Shown here: piece by piece, positions 5,565 through 7,576 of the stretch
How the letters are laid out: every line of letters starts with the position of its first letter
Position numbering within the stretch: position 1 is the stretch's first letter
Assembly (NCBI GenBank): GCA_947296835.1
Contig: CAMYQS010000059.1
Location: 1 to 7,576, forward strand
Origin: an uncultured Atopostipes sp.
Lineage (GTDB): Bacteria > Bacillota > Bacilli > Lactobacillales > Carnobacteriaceae_A
Length of the DNA: 7,576 nt
Reading direction: 5' to 3'
Notes under the pieces: model-generated
Databases searched by the model: none
What the model was told of the DNA's origin: nothing
Seen by the model: the letters and a program-made list of their open reading frames with translations, nothing else
Translations under genes and position numbers: made by a program

Positions 5565-6690
5565 ATTGATAACCCCCCGTTTTTATATTTCTTTTTTGAA
5601 TGTGAACAATTAATACTATTAGAAATATCATATAAATGATCAATATTATTGATCCAAGACCTATGTGCATATTTGGAGAGATTTTAGTCGCAAATGTTCC
5701 ATTAAATAAACTTGTTATATTATAATAATGAAATGGTAAAAAAACAAAATAATTAGTTGATGGATTATATAAATATGGCGTGATAAATAATATTAGGCCA
5801 ACTAAAATAGTAGCCATAGTATTTTTCAATACTAGATTCAGGACCATACTCAACACTAAAGCATGCATTATTAAAATGAAATAATAAAAGGAAAATAATA
5901 ATATATAAAACCAAAAAGGAATCGCTTTAAAACTGCCGAATAAATACACTCCTGTAGGATAAGATAAGTCACCAAAGTCCCATATGAAAGATAAGATGAT
6001 ACACATTATGAGTAATATTAGAACTATTATTCCCATTATACTAAAAGAATTGATAAATAATTTTATGAAAATTTTTCGTAGACGGTTAACTGGATAGCTT
6101 TCAACCATTGATGAATGATTGAAATCATCAGTCATAATATTACTACCAAATACTAGGGTAAAGAAAAATGCTAAATACCCAAAATAAAATAATGAGGATT
6201 TGAGAACACCTGTTGCACTTTTAAGATTCACTTGAACTGGGACTGATTGATTCTGTATTTCTTCTAATTCAACTAGTTCTCTTAAAATAACATCTTCTTG
6301 CGGCAACAACGAATCAGGCATTCCATTGAATAATTCATTCCCTAACATTGAGTGCCTTAACTCTGCTAATTTAATGCCAGAATCAATAAACCAGCTATCA
6401 TTATTAAATGTTATACCATTTGACTTACTAGCAATTAAATTTTGCTGCAAGTATAAATTTTCGATAAAATTCGATGTTTCTTCATCGTCCGCACTATAAT
6501 TTTGAACTTGTTGAGTAACAATTCGGGTTTGAGTTAGATCCTCAGCTAATTTCTTTTCTTCATCTCCTAATCCCTCAAAAGTTATTGCTATAATTATACT
6601 GATTAAGAAAATTATCAAAGTAACAGCAAATATTGTTGTTTTCTTTTGCTTCATGAATAAATTTAGTTCGAAGAAAAAATAATCTTTCAA
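5557..6690 (-). CDS. ABC-2 type transporter permease (second subunit)
   Basis: This 377-residue membrane protein has one N-terminal membrane segment (about 19-38), a large hydrophilic, probably extracellular domain (about 39-165), and five further membrane segments (about 166-185, 213-235, 258-283, 290-307, 342-364). This is a common plan for ABC-2 exporters with an outer domain. The loop after the second segment, DDFNHSSMVESYPVNRLRK (about 188-206), resembles the loop in the neighbouring permease and probably contacts the ATPase. The start is TTG at 6690, chosen because GGGAGGAGG (6699-6707) sits eight bases upstream and the TTG overlaps the previous gene's stop as TTGA, giving translational coupling. 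It is probably one half of a heterodimeric channel. The substrate is unknown. Confidence 0.85.
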   Translation of the reverse strand: MKDYFFFELNLFMKQKKTTIFAVTLIIFLISIIIAITFEGLGDEEKKLAEDLTQTRIVTQQVQNYSADDEETSNFIENLYLQQNLIASKSNGITFNNDSWFIDSGIKLAELRHSMLGNELFNGMPDSLLPQEDVILRELVELEEIQNQSVPVQVNLKSATGVLKSSLFYFGYLAFFFTLVFGSNIMTDDFNHSSMVESYPVNRLRKIFIKLFINSFSIMGIIVLILLIMCIILSFIWDFGDLSYPTGVYLFGSFKAIPFWFYILLFSFYYFILIMHALVLSMVLNLVLKNTMATILVGLILFITPYLYNPSTNYFVFLPFHYYNITSLFNGTFATKISPNMHIGLGSIILIIYMIFLIVLIVHIQKRNIKTGGYQYE

Positions 6691-7576
6691 TCCACTGTCC
6701 TCCTCCCAATTTTTTTAAAAACTTTTCTTTTGATAGCCAAACTACCTATTATGATACATTCTAGAAAAAACAAAGTAATAGCCAGAGAAATTAAACCTGT
6801 CCCGAAGGTAATTGTGTTTGATAAATATAAAAAATTAAGTTGCCCCGTAAGAGCTTGTCCAACACGAAAATAGGTCGCTGGAAGATAGTTATATACTGAA
6901 GTACTATATGTAATCCCTGAACGATGCCATAACTGATTGATAAAAAGAACTGGAATAGTAAGTACATTTACATAAGTCCGATTTATGTAAATGTTAATCC
7001 AATATATGATTCGAGTAAATATGATAAAAATTAAATACAATAAAATGATTGCTTGAAGCAAAACAGTTCCTATGTTGTAAGAAATCCATATACCATCTTG
7101 TCCACCATAAGTATTATTCAATATCCATCCATAAATTGGTATGGGTAAACTGAAACTACCAAAACCATGCTTAATAATAATTGGAATAGAAAATACTATA
7201 AACCCTAAAAAGATTGTCAATGTTAAAGCCGTAAGCACAACCAAAGATTTTGCCCAACTATTCTTATATTTTGAAAGTGGTATATTCTGAACAACAGTTT
7301 GATGTTTCATATCCTTTGAAAAAATATCCATGGAAAATAAAATAGCCATAATAATCAATATAGTAGGTAAATAACTCTGTAAATGTCGGATAATAGCTTG
7401 TAAAGCTGTCCTCTCTTCTAATATTGATATTGATAAATTCGATATATTCTCATTATAATCTTCATATCTATTAACGGTATAGTTATCATAGTATCTTTGG
7501 CGATTTTCGCGAAGATACATTGGTTCATCATATTCGTAAAGAGCCGGGTCAGTGTAACCTTCTTCATATCCATAAC
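6687..7576 (-). CDS. ABC-2 type transporter permease (first subunit), 5' end outside the window
   Basis: The frame is open to the window edge, so the gene is incomplete. The ATG at 7520 is only an internal Met: 18 more codons upstream continue the same Tyr- and Glu-rich sequence (from YGYEEGYTD to YEYDEP) with no stop. The visible 295 residues comprise part of a hydrophilic, likely extracellular domain and about five membrane segments, starting with SYLPTILIIMAILFSMDIF and ending with LAITLFFLECIIIGSLAI and a basic tail. A missing N-terminal membrane segment is expected by analogy with the second permease. The loop DMKHQTVVQNIPLSKYKNSW matches the equivalent loop of that protein (D-x2-H, two hydrophobics, Pro, basic residues, Lys), so the two are probably divergent paralogues. 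The gene overlaps the next one by four bases. Confidence 0.85.
   Translation of the reverse strand, partial: YGYEEGYTDPALYEYDEPMYLRENRQRYYDNYTVNRYEDYNENISNLSISILEERTALQAIIRHLQSYLPTILIIMAILFSMDIFSKDMKHQTVVQNIPLSKYKNSWAKSLVVLTALTLTIFLGFIVFSIPIIIKHGFGSFSLPIPIYGWILNNTYGGQDGIWISYNIGTVLLQAIILLYLIFIIFTRIIYWINIYINRTYVNVLTIPVLFINQLWHRSGITYSTSVYNYLPATYFRVGQALTGQLNFLYLSNTITFGTGLISLAITLFFLECIIIGSLAIKRKVFKKIGRRTVD

Noticed and set aside
1..7576. CRISPR array
   Set aside because: No evenly spaced direct repeats were seen; the repeats present are isolated inverted or paired motifs.

Overview
The window is AT-rich, uses strong purine-rich Shine-Dalgarno sites, and encodes proteins typical of low-GC Gram-positive bacteria (Bacillota, class Bacilli): a MobC/MOBP relaxase pair, an Xer-like recombinase relative, and a lipoprotein-containing ABC-2 exporter. 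No gene fixes the genus. The mobilization genes suggest a plasmid or an integrated mobilizable element. No replication initiator protein is visible, but the window may be only part of the replicon.

Left edge (1-437): the 3' end of a multi-membrane-segment protein, apparently frameshifted near position 30, followed by a long hairpin terminator. From about 440 to 930 there is no protein gene, but the stretch is not empty. It holds inverted repeats around a purine tract, a nested hairpin, and a GC-rich block (about 660-840, roughly 48% GC by hand count). The block sits behind a good minus-strand promoter and looks like an undescribed structured RNA. A 317-residue tyrosine-recombinase-like gene (931-1884, minus) lies upstream of it on the same strand and keeps only two of the expected catalytic residues.

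Middle (1885-3984): the recombinase-like gene and the mobilization operon diverge from a ~410 bp spacer. The spacer holds two 10-bp inverted repeats and a C-rich tract that together look like an origin of transfer, then a likely mobC promoter with an overlapping inverted repeat. mobC and the relaxase gene overlap by 14 bp. The relaxase reading frame is cut by an in-frame TAA between its nuclease domain and its C-terminal helical region, so it is either a pseudogene in decay or a split protein.

Right (4039-7576): a bidirectional terminator separates the mobilization module from a convergent minus-strand operon. The operon runs, in transcription order, ABC-2 permease (5' end beyond the window), second permease, small lipoprotein, ATPase. 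The two permeases share a cytoplasmic motif and probably form a heterodimer energised by the ATPase. The arrangement resembles peptide or antimicrobial export/self-protection transporters, but no precursor peptide or substrate is visible here.
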